A stretch of DNA of 64,000 bases from Methanococcoides sp052057775 (GCF_052057775.1 NZ_CP195121.1:310001-374000); one strand, 5' to 3'. Counted from the stretch's first letter, positions 1 through 8,776 are shown. Notes: generated by a model not told the origin, from the sequence alone. Made by a program: numbers and translations.

Positions 1-476
1 TAGGTCTCGTCAAAGTATGCCTCACCCCTGACGACAGGGACACCGATACAGTTACCGTATCCTGCAATACCTTCCACGATGTGCTCGAAGAGGTAGAGGT
101 TCTTAGGGGTGTCCAGCGGACCGAAATAGAGAGGATCCATCAGTGCGATCGGTCTTGCACCCATGGAGATGATATCACGCACAATCCCCCCTACACCTGT
201 TGCGGAGCCGTTGTAAGGGTCCACGTATGAAGGATGGTTGTGGCTCTCCATACCGATGGCAAGTACCCAGCCATCACCGAAGCGGATGATAGCAGCGTCG
301 TCACCGGGACCGATGATCACGCGGTCACCAACAGTGGTAAATGTCTTGAGCAAAGGAGCACTGGAACGGTAGGAGCAATGCTCACTCCAAAGGTTCAAAA
401 AGCATCCCTGTTCAACAAGGTTTGGTTCTCTGCCCATCTCTTCTGTTATGATCTTCAGGTCATTTTCCGGTAACAT
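1..476 (-). CDS. purL: Phosphoribosylformylglycinamidine synthase subunit PurL, N-terminal part (runs off the window)
   Basis: Converts FGAR to FGAM with ATP and glutamine-derived ammonia in cytosolic purine synthesis. Only the first 158 residues are present; the family is usually about 700 residues, so the gene continues beyond base 1. Reading back from ATG 476 there is WSEHCSYRSS at residues 30-39 (His33 matches the active-site His of the family), then a GPGDDAA nucleotide-binding stretch and a MESHNHPS motif, all typical of small-type PurL. purC and purM lie elsewhere in the window, so the purine genes are scattered. Identification is secure; the gene is partial only because of the window edge. 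Confidence 0.95.
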   Translation of the reverse strand, partial: MLPENDLKIITEEMGREPNLVEQGCFLNLWSEHCSYRSSAPLLKTFTTVGDRVIIGPGDDAAIIRFGDGWVLAIGMESHNHPSYVDPYNGSATGVGGIVRDIISMGARPIALMDPLYFGPLDTPKNLYLFEHIVEGIAGYGNCIGVPVVRGEAYFDET

Positions 477-561
477 TTGTGCGCCTCATAATATAAGGAG
501 TATGAATTCAGGCTTAAATAAACCATAGATTAGATAAAGATTTCCAACGGTGAGAACTTGT

Positions 562-915
562 TCAGTGTTCATTGAACATTACCCTGTCACCAACGGAGAG
601 GTCCGAACGGGAAACAGCGCCTGCGGGAAGCTCTATGATATACTTTACCTTTTTACCTGAGTCACCGGTGCCGATCCAGGGACGAAGATAAGTGGTCTTA
701 ACGATCCGTTTATCCCCATCAAGGAAAAGGACGTCCAGAGGAAAAGGAACAAAGAGCATGTGTAATGAGACCTTTTTCACTGACGATAATATAAAGATCA
801 TAGCATAGCTATCCGGAACAGAGCTCCTGAACATCAGGCCTTTTGCCTGGCTGAACACGCTTCTTGCGTATTCAACATCCGATGCGATGATATCACCATT
901 AGATTTTAATAACAT
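562..915 (-). CDS. DUF192 family protein
   Basis: A 117-residue protein, the usual size of DUF192. The family signature GLMFRSS lies near residues 26-32 and a FPLDVLFLDGDKRIV beta-strand segment follows, both diagnostic of the fold. No signal peptide is apparent, although many bacterial members are exported. Function is unknown; the family is a small beta-barrel sometimes linked to sugar or metal metabolism without proof. It is divergent from the aIF1 gene, sharing an 80-bp promoter gap, and lies downstream of purL on the same strand with an 85-bp gap. No clear Shine-Dalgarno site precedes ATG 915. Confidence 0.8.
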   Translation of the reverse strand: MLLKSNGDIIASDVEYARSVFSQAKGLMFRSSVPDSYAMIFILSSVKKVSLHMLFVPFPLDVLFLDGDKRIVKTTYLRPWIGTGDSGKKVKYIIELPAGAVSRSDLSVGDRVMFNEH

Positions 916-995
916 AGTTGATTACATATAATATCTGTTTATAATCTATATAAATTGTATACAGGCGAGTAAATAATCGGAGGAAATACCAGAAG

Positions 996-1304
996 ATGAG
1001 TTCAGAAATGTGCCCGGTTTGCGGTTTGCCATCAGAGCTGTGTATCTGTGAAGAAGTGGCAAAAGAGCAACAGCGAATTACAGTGAAAGTGAACAAACGA
1101 AGATACGGTAAAGAAGTTACAGTTGTGGAAGGTTTCGATGCTAATGAGATCGACCTGCATGAGCTATCCACATACCTTAAATCAAAGTTCGCATGTGGCG
1201 GAACTGTAAAAGGAAGTTCCGTTGAACTGCAGGGCAACCACCTCGGACGCATGAAGGAAGTTCTCGTCCAGAAAGGTTTCTCTCCGGAACAGATCAAAGA
1301 CTGA
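996..1304 (+). CDS. Translation initiation factor aIF1 (SUI1/eIF1 family)
   Basis: Acts on the 30S subunit in start-codon selection. The 102-residue protein has the SUI1 fold: a central VNKRRYGKEVTVVEGF strand and the segment around KFACGGTVK near residue 70, then QGNHLGRMKEVL, the classical eIF1 C-terminal signature. The N terminus adds a zinc-knuckle pattern with Cys6, Cys9, Cys16 and Cys18, seen in some euryarchaeal members. A GGAGGAA Shine-Dalgarno site about 10 nt upstream supports ATG 996. It is monocistronic in appearance: 185 bp separate it from the next start. Confidence 0.93.
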   Translation: MSSEMCPVCGLPSELCICEEVAKEQQRITVKVNKRRYGKEVTVVEGFDANEIDLHELSTYLKSKFACGGTVKGSSVELQGNHLGRMKEVLVQKGFSPEQIKD

Positions 1305-1489
1305 TCAATGGTATGCACTTTGTATATCAACAATTCATATAAGTTTTCGAACATAGAACATGGCCCTGCAAGATCGCCATGTTCCTTTTTTTGAATTTAA
1401 CAGCACCTGCAACAGGGTGCGGACACATCTGCCCGGCTCGAAAGTGCCTGCGAAAAAAACATATAGGACGAAAAAAGGAAATCATATTT

Positions 1490-1852
1490 ATGAAACCTAC
1501 CTGCGAGATTATGGTACAGAAAGTATTGCCCGCCATACGTGCCGAGCTTGCACGTTCCATGATGATGGACCATGGATGTACACAACAGCAAGTTGCAGAC
1601 ATATTAGGCCTTTCGAGAGCAGCCGTGTCGCAGTACGTAAGTGAAAAACGAGGAGCAGAGGTTGGATTCTCCGAAGAGACCGAAGAAGAGATCCGAAAAT
1701 TCGCCACCCAGCTGGTGAACGATTCCTCTGACAGGGTCCTGACCGAAGGGATGTGCAATGTATGCAAGTTCGTCCAGCGTTCCGGATGGCTGTACAAGAA
1801 CGTGCCCGGAGCGGAATACTGCATCCTTTGTAAAAGCGATGAGGAAGATTGA
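1490..1852 (+). CDS. Helix-turn-helix transcriptional regulator with C-terminal CxxC pairs
   Basis: A 120-residue archaeal regulator when started at ATG 1490; the open frame extends upstream to 1379 but those 37 residues look non-coding, and AAAGGAA precedes 1490. Residues about 27-54 form an HTH with the recognition-helix segment LGLSRAAVSQYVSEKRG. The C-terminal tail carries Cys89/Cys92 and Cys111/Cys114, a likely zinc or redox site. Its stop (1850-1852) overlaps the TTG start of nreA at 1849, so the two are probably co-translated and the regulator may control nreA. Target and signal are unknown. Confidence 0.75.
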   Translation: MKPTCEIMVQKVLPAIRAELARSMMMDHGCTQQQVADILGLSRAAVSQYVSEKRGAEVGFSEETEEEIRKFATQLVNDSSDRVLTEGMCNVCKFVQRSGWLYKNVPGAEYCILCKSDEED

Positions 1853-3069
1853 GCAAGAGCCTTTGTATCAAATGTAAGGGGAAAGGACTTTGCGGGCGAC
1901 CATTATGTCCGATCCTTGAAAAGTTCAGGTCGACCGAGAGTACAACAGCCTCCCTGTCTAAAGACGGTTCTATTTTTGGCGCATCGCCCCCTGCTGTTTT
2001 TGTGGGAAGGTACGGCTACCCTCAGGTCAGGGCCGGACCCATGATACCTCCGCAGGTCGAAGCGAAGGACGCAATGGCCCTTGAGGATCCGAAACAATGG
2101 CTTTCCATGGATATCCAGGATGTGATATCCGCCCGCTGCCAGCTTGTCAGGGCAAACAGCACCATCGACGTAAAAGATGCGATGAGGCCGGACAAACTGC
2201 TGGAAAGATCGCAGGAACTGGCACTCTCGAAGTCACCGGTGGACACCGAGGCCTGGTTCACAAAACCCCTGCAGCAGAAACTGAAGTTCGACAGTGTCCT
2301 GACACCAATGGGACCATCCGGGACTGTAAAGGACTTTGATATAGCTGAGAACCCGAAGGTCCCGAAGAAGGTAGATTACCTGGCGTATGATACCGATGCC
2401 CTTGCAAAGGATGTCGTTTGCGAGCTTTTCAGGAGCGACATACCTGCCGAGCACATAACCAGACTGCTTTCCATCGGCCTTCTGGGGCAGCAGCGCAAAC
2501 TTGTACCCACACGATGGGCCATCACAGCGACCGATGACATGGCCGGGAAGGATATCATCGATCGCGTCAGGGACATGCCGCTGGTAAGTGAGATATCCGT
2601 TTTCAGCGGCGGATGTTTCGGGAACTATTTTGAGATAATGCTGGTTCCGAGAGTGTTCTCATACGAACTCCTGGAGATATGGATGAAGCGTTCTGTCTGG
2701 TCCGGAGGATCCTCCTGGATAGGACAGGACATGGAGGACATCAACGGGAAGAAAGGATACTCCAACCTTGCAGGAGGGTACTATGCAGCGCGTATCGCAG
2801 CCCTTGAGTACCTTGAGGATATCGGAAGGCAGGCATCGGTATTCATGATCAGGGAGATTACGCCCGAATACTGGGCACCGCTGGGGGTATGGGTGGTCAG
2901 GGAAGCCGCCCGGAACGCAATGGCATCCGTCCCCCGTACCTTTGAGACCATAGAGGAAGCGCTGGATGATATGGCAACACGCATACGTACACCTGCACCG
3001 GAATGGAAAGCGAAGACTAAGATGCTTTCAGACCTCCGTTTCCAGAGAACGCTGGACTCTTTTTTGTGA
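1849..3069 (+). CDS. nreA: Archaeal DNA repair protein NreA
   Basis: A 406-residue protein of the archaeal Nre family, implicated in repair of DNA damage with PCNA as partner. The N terminus has the family's zinc-binding cluster (Cys6, Cys9, Cys15, Cys20). The last eight residues, QRTLDSFL, are a PIP-box-like motif for PCNA binding, as known for Nre proteins. The start is TTG at 1849, needed to keep the N-terminal cysteines; it overlaps the stop of the preceding HTH gene by two bases, indicating translational coupling. The enzymatic mechanism of the family is not settled. Confidence 0.88.
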   Translation: MSKSLCIKCKGKGLCGRPLCPILEKFRSTESTTASLSKDGSIFGASPPAVFVGRYGYPQVRAGPMIPPQVEAKDAMALEDPKQWLSMDIQDVISARCQLVRANSTIDVKDAMRPDKLLERSQELALSKSPVDTEAWFTKPLQQKLKFDSVLTPMGPSGTVKDFDIAENPKVPKKVDYLAYDTDALAKDVVCELFRSDIPAEHITRLLSIGLLGQQRKLVPTRWAITATDDMAGKDIIDRVRDMPLVSEISVFSGGCFGNYFEIMLVPRVFSYELLEIWMKRSVWSGGSSWIGQDMEDINGKKGYSNLAGGYYAARIAALEYLEDIGRQASVFMIREITPEYWAPLGVWVVREAARNAMASVPRTFETIEEALDDMATRIRTPAPEWKAKTKMLSDLRFQRTLDSFL

Positions 3070-3094
3070 GCATTCCGCAAGACATTAAAACGTT

Positions 3095-4063
3095 ATGAGA
3101 CAATTGGACATTATGTCCGAGAACAAAGACAATATGTCACCACAGGAACTGGCAGATTTCCTGCTTAACGAAGTACGTCTGCTCTGCAGGGAAAGCCAGC
3201 ATGAACAGGCCCTGGAAGTTGTGGAGCAGGCTATCAAGCACGCCCCAAACCCCACACAGGCATGGATCATCAAGGGACAGATCCTTTTCGGACTTCACCT
3301 CTATGATGAAGCCATCAAAGCTTCCGAAGAGGCACTTAAGTACGGAGATAATGCAGAGGTTCTAAAACTCAAAGGCAATGTGCTTGCTACAAAGGGAGAT
3401 CTTGAAGGTGCACTTGATACATTCAATGAACTTGAAGAGATCGCACCGGAGGATCCCGATACCTACTTCCTGAAGGGAAGTATCTTCGCGGAGATGGGAA
3501 AGGAAGAAGAAGCAATTGCAAACCTCGAACATGCAATAGAAATAAGACCCGATATGGGACATGCATGGTACAACAAGGCAATGGTGTTGTTCAACATGGA
3601 GAGATACGGTGCAGCCATCAAGGCACTGAACTCTGCCATAGAACACATGGAAGATGCAACAGAGCCCATATTCATAAAAGGAATGGCACACCGCCGGCTC
3701 GGGCAATCAAAGGAGGCACTGGAATGTTTCCTAACGGCCGCTGAGATGTGGGAGATGAGAGCACTTGTCACCAATAGCCAGAGCGTATATCTTGAAGCCC
3801 TGAACGCAATAGAGAATGCCATCGAGCTTGATGTTGCAAATATCGAGCTGTGGAGAAAGAGAGGAAAGCTCCTCTATAAGCTCGGGCACAGGGAAGATGC
3901 AAGGAACATACTGACAAATGCCGCTGAACTCTGCGTGCAGGAAGATAACATCGTCGGAGCACTGGGAACATACGAGCTCCTGCTTGAACTTGAACCCGAT
4001 AACGATGAAGCAAGAAAGGCAAGGGAGGAGATAAGCTCCCTTCATAAAAAAAATGAACATTGA
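3095..4063 (+). CDS. Tetratricopeptide repeat protein
   Basis: A soluble 322-residue protein made almost wholly of TPR units (at least six visible, for example AWIIKGQILFGLHLYDEAI, TYFLKGSIFAEMGKEEEAI and AWYNKAMVLFNMERYGAAI), spaced 34 residues. Such helical solenoids mediate protein-protein contacts; the partner cannot be read from the sequence. ATG 3113 (beginning MSENKDN) is an alternative start; neither has a strong Shine-Dalgarno site. It lies 26 bp after nreA and 58 bp before the phosphate transporter, on the same strand. Confidence 0.85.
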   Translation: MRQLDIMSENKDNMSPQELADFLLNEVRLLCRESQHEQALEVVEQAIKHAPNPTQAWIIKGQILFGLHLYDEAIKASEEALKYGDNAEVLKLKGNVLATKGDLEGALDTFNELEEIAPEDPDTYFLKGSIFAEMGKEEEAIANLEHAIEIRPDMGHAWYNKAMVLFNMERYGAAIKALNSAIEHMEDATEPIFIKGMAHRRLGQSKEALECFLTAAEMWEMRALVTNSQSVYLEALNAIENAIELDVANIELWRKRGKLLYKLGHREDARNILTNAAELCVQEDNIVGALGTYELLLELEPDNDEARKAREEISSLHKKNEH

Positions 4064-4121
4064 TACATTTATCAAATATGGGACCTTAACGGCGTGAAGA
4101 GTTAACATCAGGAAGAGGAAT

Positions 4122-5162
4122 ATGATAGAACTATTCAATCCAATTGTAATATTGCTGGTACTTGCCGGCCTTTACATGGCATGGAACATCGGTGCCAATG
4201 ACCTTGCAAATGCTATGGGAACATCGGTGGGCAGCGGTGCGCTCTCACTCAAACAGGTTATTATCGTAGCCGGTATCTTCGAATTCATCGGAGCTGTTTT
4301 CTTCGGGAAGAGGGTCACTTCCACCATTGCAAAAGGGATCGTACCTATTGACACCATAAAAGCTATTGATCCGAACCTTGTGGCCATTGGAATGCTTGCT
4401 GCGATCCTTGCAGCCGGATTCTGGATCACGTTCGCCACATTCTACAACCTCCCGGTATCGACAACACATTCGATCGTCGGGGCTGTACTTGGATTTGGGA
4501 TCGTAGCCGTATACCAGAACATTATATTGCTCTCTGATATTAAGTGGGCAGTACTGACAAAGATCGTCGGCAGCTGGCTTGTCTCCCCGGTACTTGGGGC
4601 CATAATTGCATACCTTATATTCTCGATAATTCGCGTGACCCTGTTGCAAAAGACGGACAATCCATATCATATAGAGAAGAAGTTCGTTTTCCTGCAGATA
4701 GGAACCGCATGTTACATTGCATTCGCACACGGATCGAACGATGTGGCAAATGCTGTGGGACCGCTCTATGCAGGCCTGAACGCACTTAACTTTGCGGAAG
4801 CGGTAGTGCCTCTGTGGGTCCTCATCGTGGGAGGTATCGGGATGGTCATCGGACTTGCAACATGGGGATACCGTGTGATCGAGACCATTGGTACAAAGAT
4901 CACCGAACTTACACCTACCAGAGGTTTCTCGGCTGAATTCGCAACCGCATCTGTAGTCGTTCTTCACAGCTACAGTTCCCTGCCCATCTCCACCACACAC
5001 ACCCTCGTGGGCTCTGTGATCGGTGTCGGACTCGCAGGGGGTCTTGCTGCTGTGGACCTTAGTGTTATAGGAAAGATCGTTATGTCATGGATCATCACTG
5101 TGCCTGTTGCAGCACTAACATCGGCACTTATATTCGTGGCATTGTTGGGGGTTGGACTATGA
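4122..5162 (+). CDS. PiT-family inorganic phosphate transporter
   Basis: A 346-residue integral membrane protein for ion-coupled phosphate uptake. It shows the two inverted-repeat PiT signatures: GANDLANAMG near residue 25 and GSNDVANAVG near residue 206, plus two PVSTTH/PISTTH motifs, one after each. About ten hydrophobic segments are visible, the normal size for archaeal PiT proteins, which lack the long central loop of animal members. GGAAGAGGAA upstream of ATG 4122 is a good ribosome site. The stop overlaps the start of the PhoU-like gene (ATGA), the standard pairing of PiT with a DUF47 protein. Confidence 0.93.
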   Translation: MIELFNPIVILLVLAGLYMAWNIGANDLANAMGTSVGSGALSLKQVIIVAGIFEFIGAVFFGKRVTSTIAKGIVPIDTIKAIDPNLVAIGMLAAILAAGFWITFATFYNLPVSTTHSIVGAVLGFGIVAVYQNIILLSDIKWAVLTKIVGSWLVSPVLGAIIAYLIFSIIRVTLLQKTDNPYHIEKKFVFLQIGTACYIAFAHGSNDVANAVGPLYAGLNALNFAEAVVPLWVLIVGGIGMVIGLATWGYRVIETIGTKITELTPTRGFSAEFATASVVVLHSYSSLPISTTHTLVGSVIGVGLAGGLAAVDLSVIGKIVMSWIITVPVAALTSALIFVALLGVGL

Positions 5163-5848
5163 AGAAAATGGAATACATACGTTCTGTACTTGACGTGTTC
5201 GCAAGATCACCGTTCAAGCCACTTTACCTGCACGCATCCAAGGGAGTGGAAACCGTAAAGATACTTGACCAGGCTGTAAATGCATACTGCACGAACCAAC
5301 CGCTGGTTGATGAGCTGAGCCTTCAGATCGACAACATCGAGCATGAAGCGGATATCATCAAGCAAACCATCAGGACACAGCTTTCTTCCTCGATCATGCT
5401 GCCCGTAAAGGCAGAGGACCTGCTCAATTTCCTCAAACCACAGGACTCCATCGCAGACGTTGCACAGGAAGCAGCGTTCATGATGACACTGAGACCCTGT
5501 GATATGCCGGAATCCATCCGGACAAAGATCTGTGAGCTCTCAGCCCTCACCCTTGAAACCGTAGTAAAATATGAAGAGCTTGTGGACTCCCTGAGCGAGA
5601 TCCTGGAGACATCTTTTAGCAAGCGCGAAGTAAACGAGTCCCTGCAACTTGTCCCCACCATCGAGGAGATGGAACACAGGGTGGATCTCATCGAGAAGGA
5701 CCTGCTCAAAGAGATATATGCTCATGAAGCTGAACTGGGACCGGTAGGAGTACTCCACCTGAACCAGCTTGTGCGCACCATTGCAGATGTCGCAGATAAG
5801 GCAGAGCATGCCGCAGACAGGCTCAGGACAATGATCCTCAGACGGTGA
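5159..5848 (+). CDS. DUF47/PhoU-like accessory protein of the phosphate transporter
   Basis: A 229-residue, all-helical cytosolic protein of the PhoU-related DUF47 family (TIGR00153 type), which regulates or assists PiT transporters. Helical heptad patterns such as LSLQIDNIEHEADIIKQTI and a DVADKAEHAADRLR segment with acidic metal-binding residues are characteristic. ATG 5159 is chosen because it overlaps the transporter's TGA as ATGA; the frame is open farther upstream but only as antisense-looking sequence inside the transporter gene. Translational coupling with the transporter supports the assignment. Confidence 0.88.
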   Translation: MKKMEYIRSVLDVFARSPFKPLYLHASKGVETVKILDQAVNAYCTNQPLVDELSLQIDNIEHEADIIKQTIRTQLSSSIMLPVKAEDLLNFLKPQDSIADVAQEAAFMMTLRPCDMPESIRTKICELSALTLETVVKYEELVDSLSEILETSFSKREVNESLQLVPTIEEMEHRVDLIEKDLLKEIYAHEAELGPVGVLHLNQLVRTIADVADKAEHAADRLRTMILRR

Positions 5849-7282
5849 TCAGTGAAGATTACCGTCCTCGTTCAATACTTTTAACAATTCGATGACAGAG
5901 TAAGCAGCCCGGGTCACACCCATGCTGCGCCTGTCAGTATCCGTTCCTGCAATGTAGAGGTTCTTAACAGGGGAGCGGATATCGGCAAATTTACCATCAA
6001 GGGTCACAGCCCCTTTTTCAGGTACAAGGATCTGGTCGTGGTTCATCTCCACACGATCCTCTATGGAAGGAATGGCCCTGTAGATGGTCTCATATGCATT
6101 CCTGATACCTTTCCTTTCGTCCTCTTCCTCGTCAAGGAAGAAAGCAAATCCAACAAGCTGCTTGCCCTTGGGAGCAAGGGACGCATCATAGTTGCTGATA
6201 GGCATTGCCCAGTAAGGCGTATCCTTGAACCAGATCTCAGAACCTATGTAGTTGAACTCATCCATTACCCTGTCAAGACCGAGCCAGACAGTGAGACTTT
6301 TACTGTGCACGATACCATCCAGAAGTTCGAGGTATGAGGATGGAAGATCGTCCACGACAGATGGTAAAGATGATGCGAATCCTGTGTAGACCACGAGGTC
6401 ACATTCATAGATAGTGTCCGCTTCAACACCGTATACCCTGCCGTCCTTTGTGAGTATGCGATCCACATTGCATCCGGTCCTGATCTCCACAGAAGGAGGA
6501 AGCGAATACAGAACTGCATTGAGCAGGGATTTCAGGCCTTTGCGGGGATATCCCTGAGAGATATGGACCTTGTTGCTGGCAAGTCTTCCAAGACTGGAGA
6601 AATTGTTTATCCTTGAATGAAGGGACGTGTGCAGGCTCGAAGGTAACACGGACTGGAGGATGGACTCCGGGCGGGGTCCCTTCTCTTCCCTGATGAACTC
6701 CTCGAACTGCGCCTGTGTTACGCTGTCCCTGACGAAACTGCTGCCAGCAAGTACCCTCTGGGCAGAGGTCTCATGCATGGACCTTCCTGAAAGGAAATAT
6801 GAGATGGCATCCGCGAACTCGTAGGTCTCCTTTGAGAGGTTTGAAGGCAGGGATTCATAGACAGACTGCTTTGACAGATCAACGCCAAAAGAGGAGAGCG
6901 TCAGGGATTTTGTGATGGACTGCGTAATAGCAAGACGGTCAAGCCTGGGGAACACATCGAACGTGACAAAGTCCTTGATCGTGGAAGGGACCTTCAGGAA
7001 ACGGTTCTCGGTCCTCACATAATAGTGACCATAGTTCTCAAAGACCGGCTGGTAATCGAAATAGTTATCCAGAAGGCGCCTGAGCGGACCTTCTGCAAGA
7101 TGGGTAATCGCATGGGGACCGGTATCCACCTGATAGCCATCCACCATGTAGCTGTTGCAGTTTCCCCCCACACCATGCATTTTTTCAAGCACCAGCACCT
7201 TCTTGCCATGCTTGGATAAAGTAAGTGCGGTCAGCAGCCCGCTTATGCCGGCCCCGACCACGATGACATCATATTTTTGCAT
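5849..7282 (-). CDS. FAD-dependent oxidoreductase of the phytoene desaturase/CrtI-CrtISO type
   Basis: A 477-residue flavoprotein. The N terminus has the dinucleotide fold VVGAGISG (residues 9-16), followed by the acidic strand end VLVLEK, and a GGNCNSY segment typical of the CrtI/carotenoid isomerase group. The C terminus has YIAGTDTDRRSMG..AA, the usual FAD-contact motif. In methanogens such proteins may act on isoprenoid or lipid double bonds; the substrate is not known here. It abuts the DUF47 gene convergently with no gap, and ends one base after the purC stop region begins on the same strand, so purC and this gene are likely one transcript. Confidence 0.78.
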   Translation of the reverse strand: MQKYDVIVVGAGISGLLTALTLSKHGKKVLVLEKMHGVGGNCNSYMVDGYQVDTGPHAITHLAEGPLRRLLDNYFDYQPVFENYGHYYVRTENRFLKVPSTIKDFVTFDVFPRLDRLAITQSITKSLTLSSFGVDLSKQSVYESLPSNLSKETYEFADAISYFLSGRSMHETSAQRVLAGSSFVRDSVTQAQFEEFIREEKGPRPESILQSVLPSSLHTSLHSRINNFSSLGRLASNKVHISQGYPRKGLKSLLNAVLYSLPPSVEIRTGCNVDRILTKDGRVYGVEADTIYECDLVVYTGFASSLPSVVDDLPSSYLELLDGIVHSKSLTVWLGLDRVMDEFNYIGSEIWFKDTPYWAMPISNYDASLAPKGKQLVGFAFFLDEEEDERKGIRNAYETIYRAIPSIEDRVEMNHDQILVPEKGAVTLDGKFADIRSPVKNLYIAGTDTDRRSMGVTRAAYSVIELLKVLNEDGNLH

Positions 7283-7999
7283 TTACTCCTCGAAGATCTC
7301 TGGAACGAGACGGCGTGCTACCTCTTCATATGCCTTTGAGAGGTCACCCTTGTCGAACCTGAATATATCCTTGTCCATGGACTCTCCGGTCTCGACGTCC
7401 CATAATCTGCAGGTGTCACATGAGATCTCATCTGCAAGCACGATCTCACCGTCAACCCTTCCGAACTCCAGCTTGAAGTCTGGAAGCAGGAAGCCGTTGC
7501 TCTCGAAGTAGCTCTTGAGGATCTCATTGATCTTCAGTGCCATGCTGCGTATGTAATCGATCTCCTCACGGGTTGCAATTCCCATCGCAACTGCGATATC
7601 ATCGTTGATCATAGGATCGCCGAACTCATCGCTCTTGTAATCGAAGACAAGGACCGGTTCCTTGAAAACTGTACCCTCTTCTATCGGATACTTGCGGGTG
7701 ATAGAACCTGCTGCGATGTTCCTTGGAATTACTTCGATGAGAACGATCTCCACTTTCTTCACGAGCATCTCTGTATCGGAAACCATGCCAAGATAGTGGG
7801 TCTTGATGCCTTCTTCCTCAAGCATCTCGAAGATCTTCCTTGAGATCTGGGCATTGTAGTAACCTTTCTTTGCGGCCTCACTCTTCTTCTTACCGTCAAA
7901 AGCGGTGAGACTATCCCTGAACTCTGAAATAAGCTCGTTGGGGTTATCGGTCTTGTAAATGGTCTTAGCCTTGCCTGAGTAAAGTTGTTCCGTTTTCAT
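7283..7999 (-). CDS. purC: SAICAR synthetase PurC
   Basis: Joins CAIR to aspartate with ATP in purine synthesis. The protein is 238 residues from ATG 7999 (MKTEQLYSGKAKTIY), with YSGKAKTIY at the N terminus, a VIPRNIAAGS motif near residue 95 and DEISCDTCRLWD near the end, all hallmarks of PurC. A second in-frame ATG at 8008 is possible, but GGAG sits directly against it and 9 nt from 7999, which favours the shorter form. The FAD oxidoreductase follows immediately downstream. Divergent from nikR with a 152-bp shared control region. Confidence 0.95.
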   Translation of the reverse strand: MKTEQLYSGKAKTIYKTDNPNELISEFRDSLTAFDGKKKSEAAKKGYYNAQISRKIFEMLEEEGIKTHYLGMVSDTEMLVKKVEIVLIEVIPRNIAAGSITRKYPIEEGTVFKEPVLVFDYKSDEFGDPMINDDIAVAMGIATREEIDYIRSMALKINEILKSYFESNGFLLPDFKLEFGRVDGEIVLADEISCDTCRLWDVETGESMDKDIFRFDKGDLSKAYEEVARRLVPEIFEE

Positions 8000-8059
8000 G
8001 AAACTCATCTCCGGATTTTACCTACCATATAGGGATCATGGATATAAATACATGTGCTA

Positions 8060-8085
8060 TGTGTACTTTTTCTGACAGAAACACA
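8060..8085. promoter_or_regulatory. Candidate NikR operator dyad in the purC-nikR intergenic region
   Basis: TGTGT (8060-8064) and ACACA (8081-8085) form an inverted repeat with a 16-nt spacer. The E. coli NikR operator also has half-sites separated by 16 nt, though with different sequence (GTATGA/TCATAC). The site lies next to the likely purC TATA box (about 8041-8050, minus strand) and upstream of nikR. Autoregulation by NikR is inference. Confidence 0.3.
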
Positions 8086-8151
8086 AATTAAATAACAAAA
8101 ACAACACATAATTTTATTACCATTTATGTCAATTACCCCTCAGGTGAAAAT

Positions 8152-8574
8152 ATGGAACAGGAACTTATGAGAATAGGTGTGTCCCTTCCGGACAACCTCC
8201 TGACTAAATTCGATTCAATAATAGAGCGCAGGGGATACTCTTCACGCTCAGAGGGCATCAGGGATTCTATCCGCAACTATATAAACCAGTATGAATGGAT
8301 GAGCGACATAAAGGGCCAGCGTGTCGGCACCATCACTCTAATCTATGACCATACGAAAAGGGGCCTTTCCAATGCCATTGCGGATATTCAGCATGATTAT
8401 TCAGACCTCATAAAATCATCGGTCCACATACACCTCGATCACGACAACTGCCTTGAAGTGGTAATATTCGACGGTGAGGGAGAGCTGGTAAAAGAGATGG
8501 ATGAAAGGCTCATGGCACTGAAAGGTGTCAAATATGTAAAGCTCAACACAGCACCTCCGGCAGAAAAGATCTGA
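8152..8574 (+). CDS. nikR: Nickel-responsive regulator NikR
   Basis: A 140-residue ribbon-helix-helix repressor controlling nickel uptake or nickel enzymes. The N-terminal RHH domain reads RIGVSLPDNLLTKFD then RSEGIRDSIRNYI (residues 7-44). The ACT-like C-terminal domain has all four nickel ligands at a constant offset of +5 to E. coli NikR: His81, His92, His94 and Cys100. AGGTGA precedes ATG 8152. No nickel transporter is in the window, so its targets lie elsewhere. A methanogen needs nickel for F430 and hydrogenases/CODH, which fits. Confidence 0.93.
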   Translation: MEQELMRIGVSLPDNLLTKFDSIIERRGYSSRSEGIRDSIRNYINQYEWMSDIKGQRVGTITLIYDHTKRGLSNAIADIQHDYSDLIKSSVHIHLDHDNCLEVVIFDGEGELVKEMDERLMALKGVKYVKLNTAPPAEKI

Positions 8575-8598
8575 AGGTCTTTTCACTCTTTTTCAGAT
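8569..8598 (+). terminator. Hairpin overlapping the nikR stop codon
   Basis: ATCTGAA (8569-8575) pairs perfectly with TTCAGAT (8592-8598); the TGA stop of nikR is in the 5' arm and the loop is pyrimidine rich. The loop T-runs rather than a trailing one make termination plausible but not certain. Confidence 0.4.
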
Positions 8599-8670
8599 AA
8601 CATAACATTTTAGATAACGTAACAACAAGTAACACTATCCCGGAATCATAGATATCAGAAAGAGGGGATG

Positions 8671-8695
8671 TCGGGGGACAGATAATATCCCCCGA
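8671..8695. other. Stable GC-rich hairpin
   Basis: TCGGGGGA (8671-8678) and TCCCCCGA (8688-8695) form a perfect 8-bp stem with a 9-nt loop. It could end the nikR transcript or belong to a small RNA. Confidence 0.5.
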
Positions 8696-8732
8696 AAGGT
8701 CATAAAATGACGAAATGAAAGAACGTTTTTCT

Positions 8733-8776
8733 CGTACGACAACACTACCATATGATACAGCAGTATTGGTCGTACG
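8733..8776. other. Long inverted repeat with CGTACGAC arms
   Basis: CGTACGAC (8733-8740) and GTCGTACG (8769-8776) are perfect inverted copies. With one bulge the stem can continue inward through AA-ACT pairs. The arm is itself nearly palindromic (CGTACG), so this could be either a protein-binding dyad or an RNA hairpin. Confidence 0.5.

Noticed and set aside
234..473. Plus-strand open frame opposite purL
   Set aside because: It mirrors the conserved PurL coding strand, and its translation has no family pattern.
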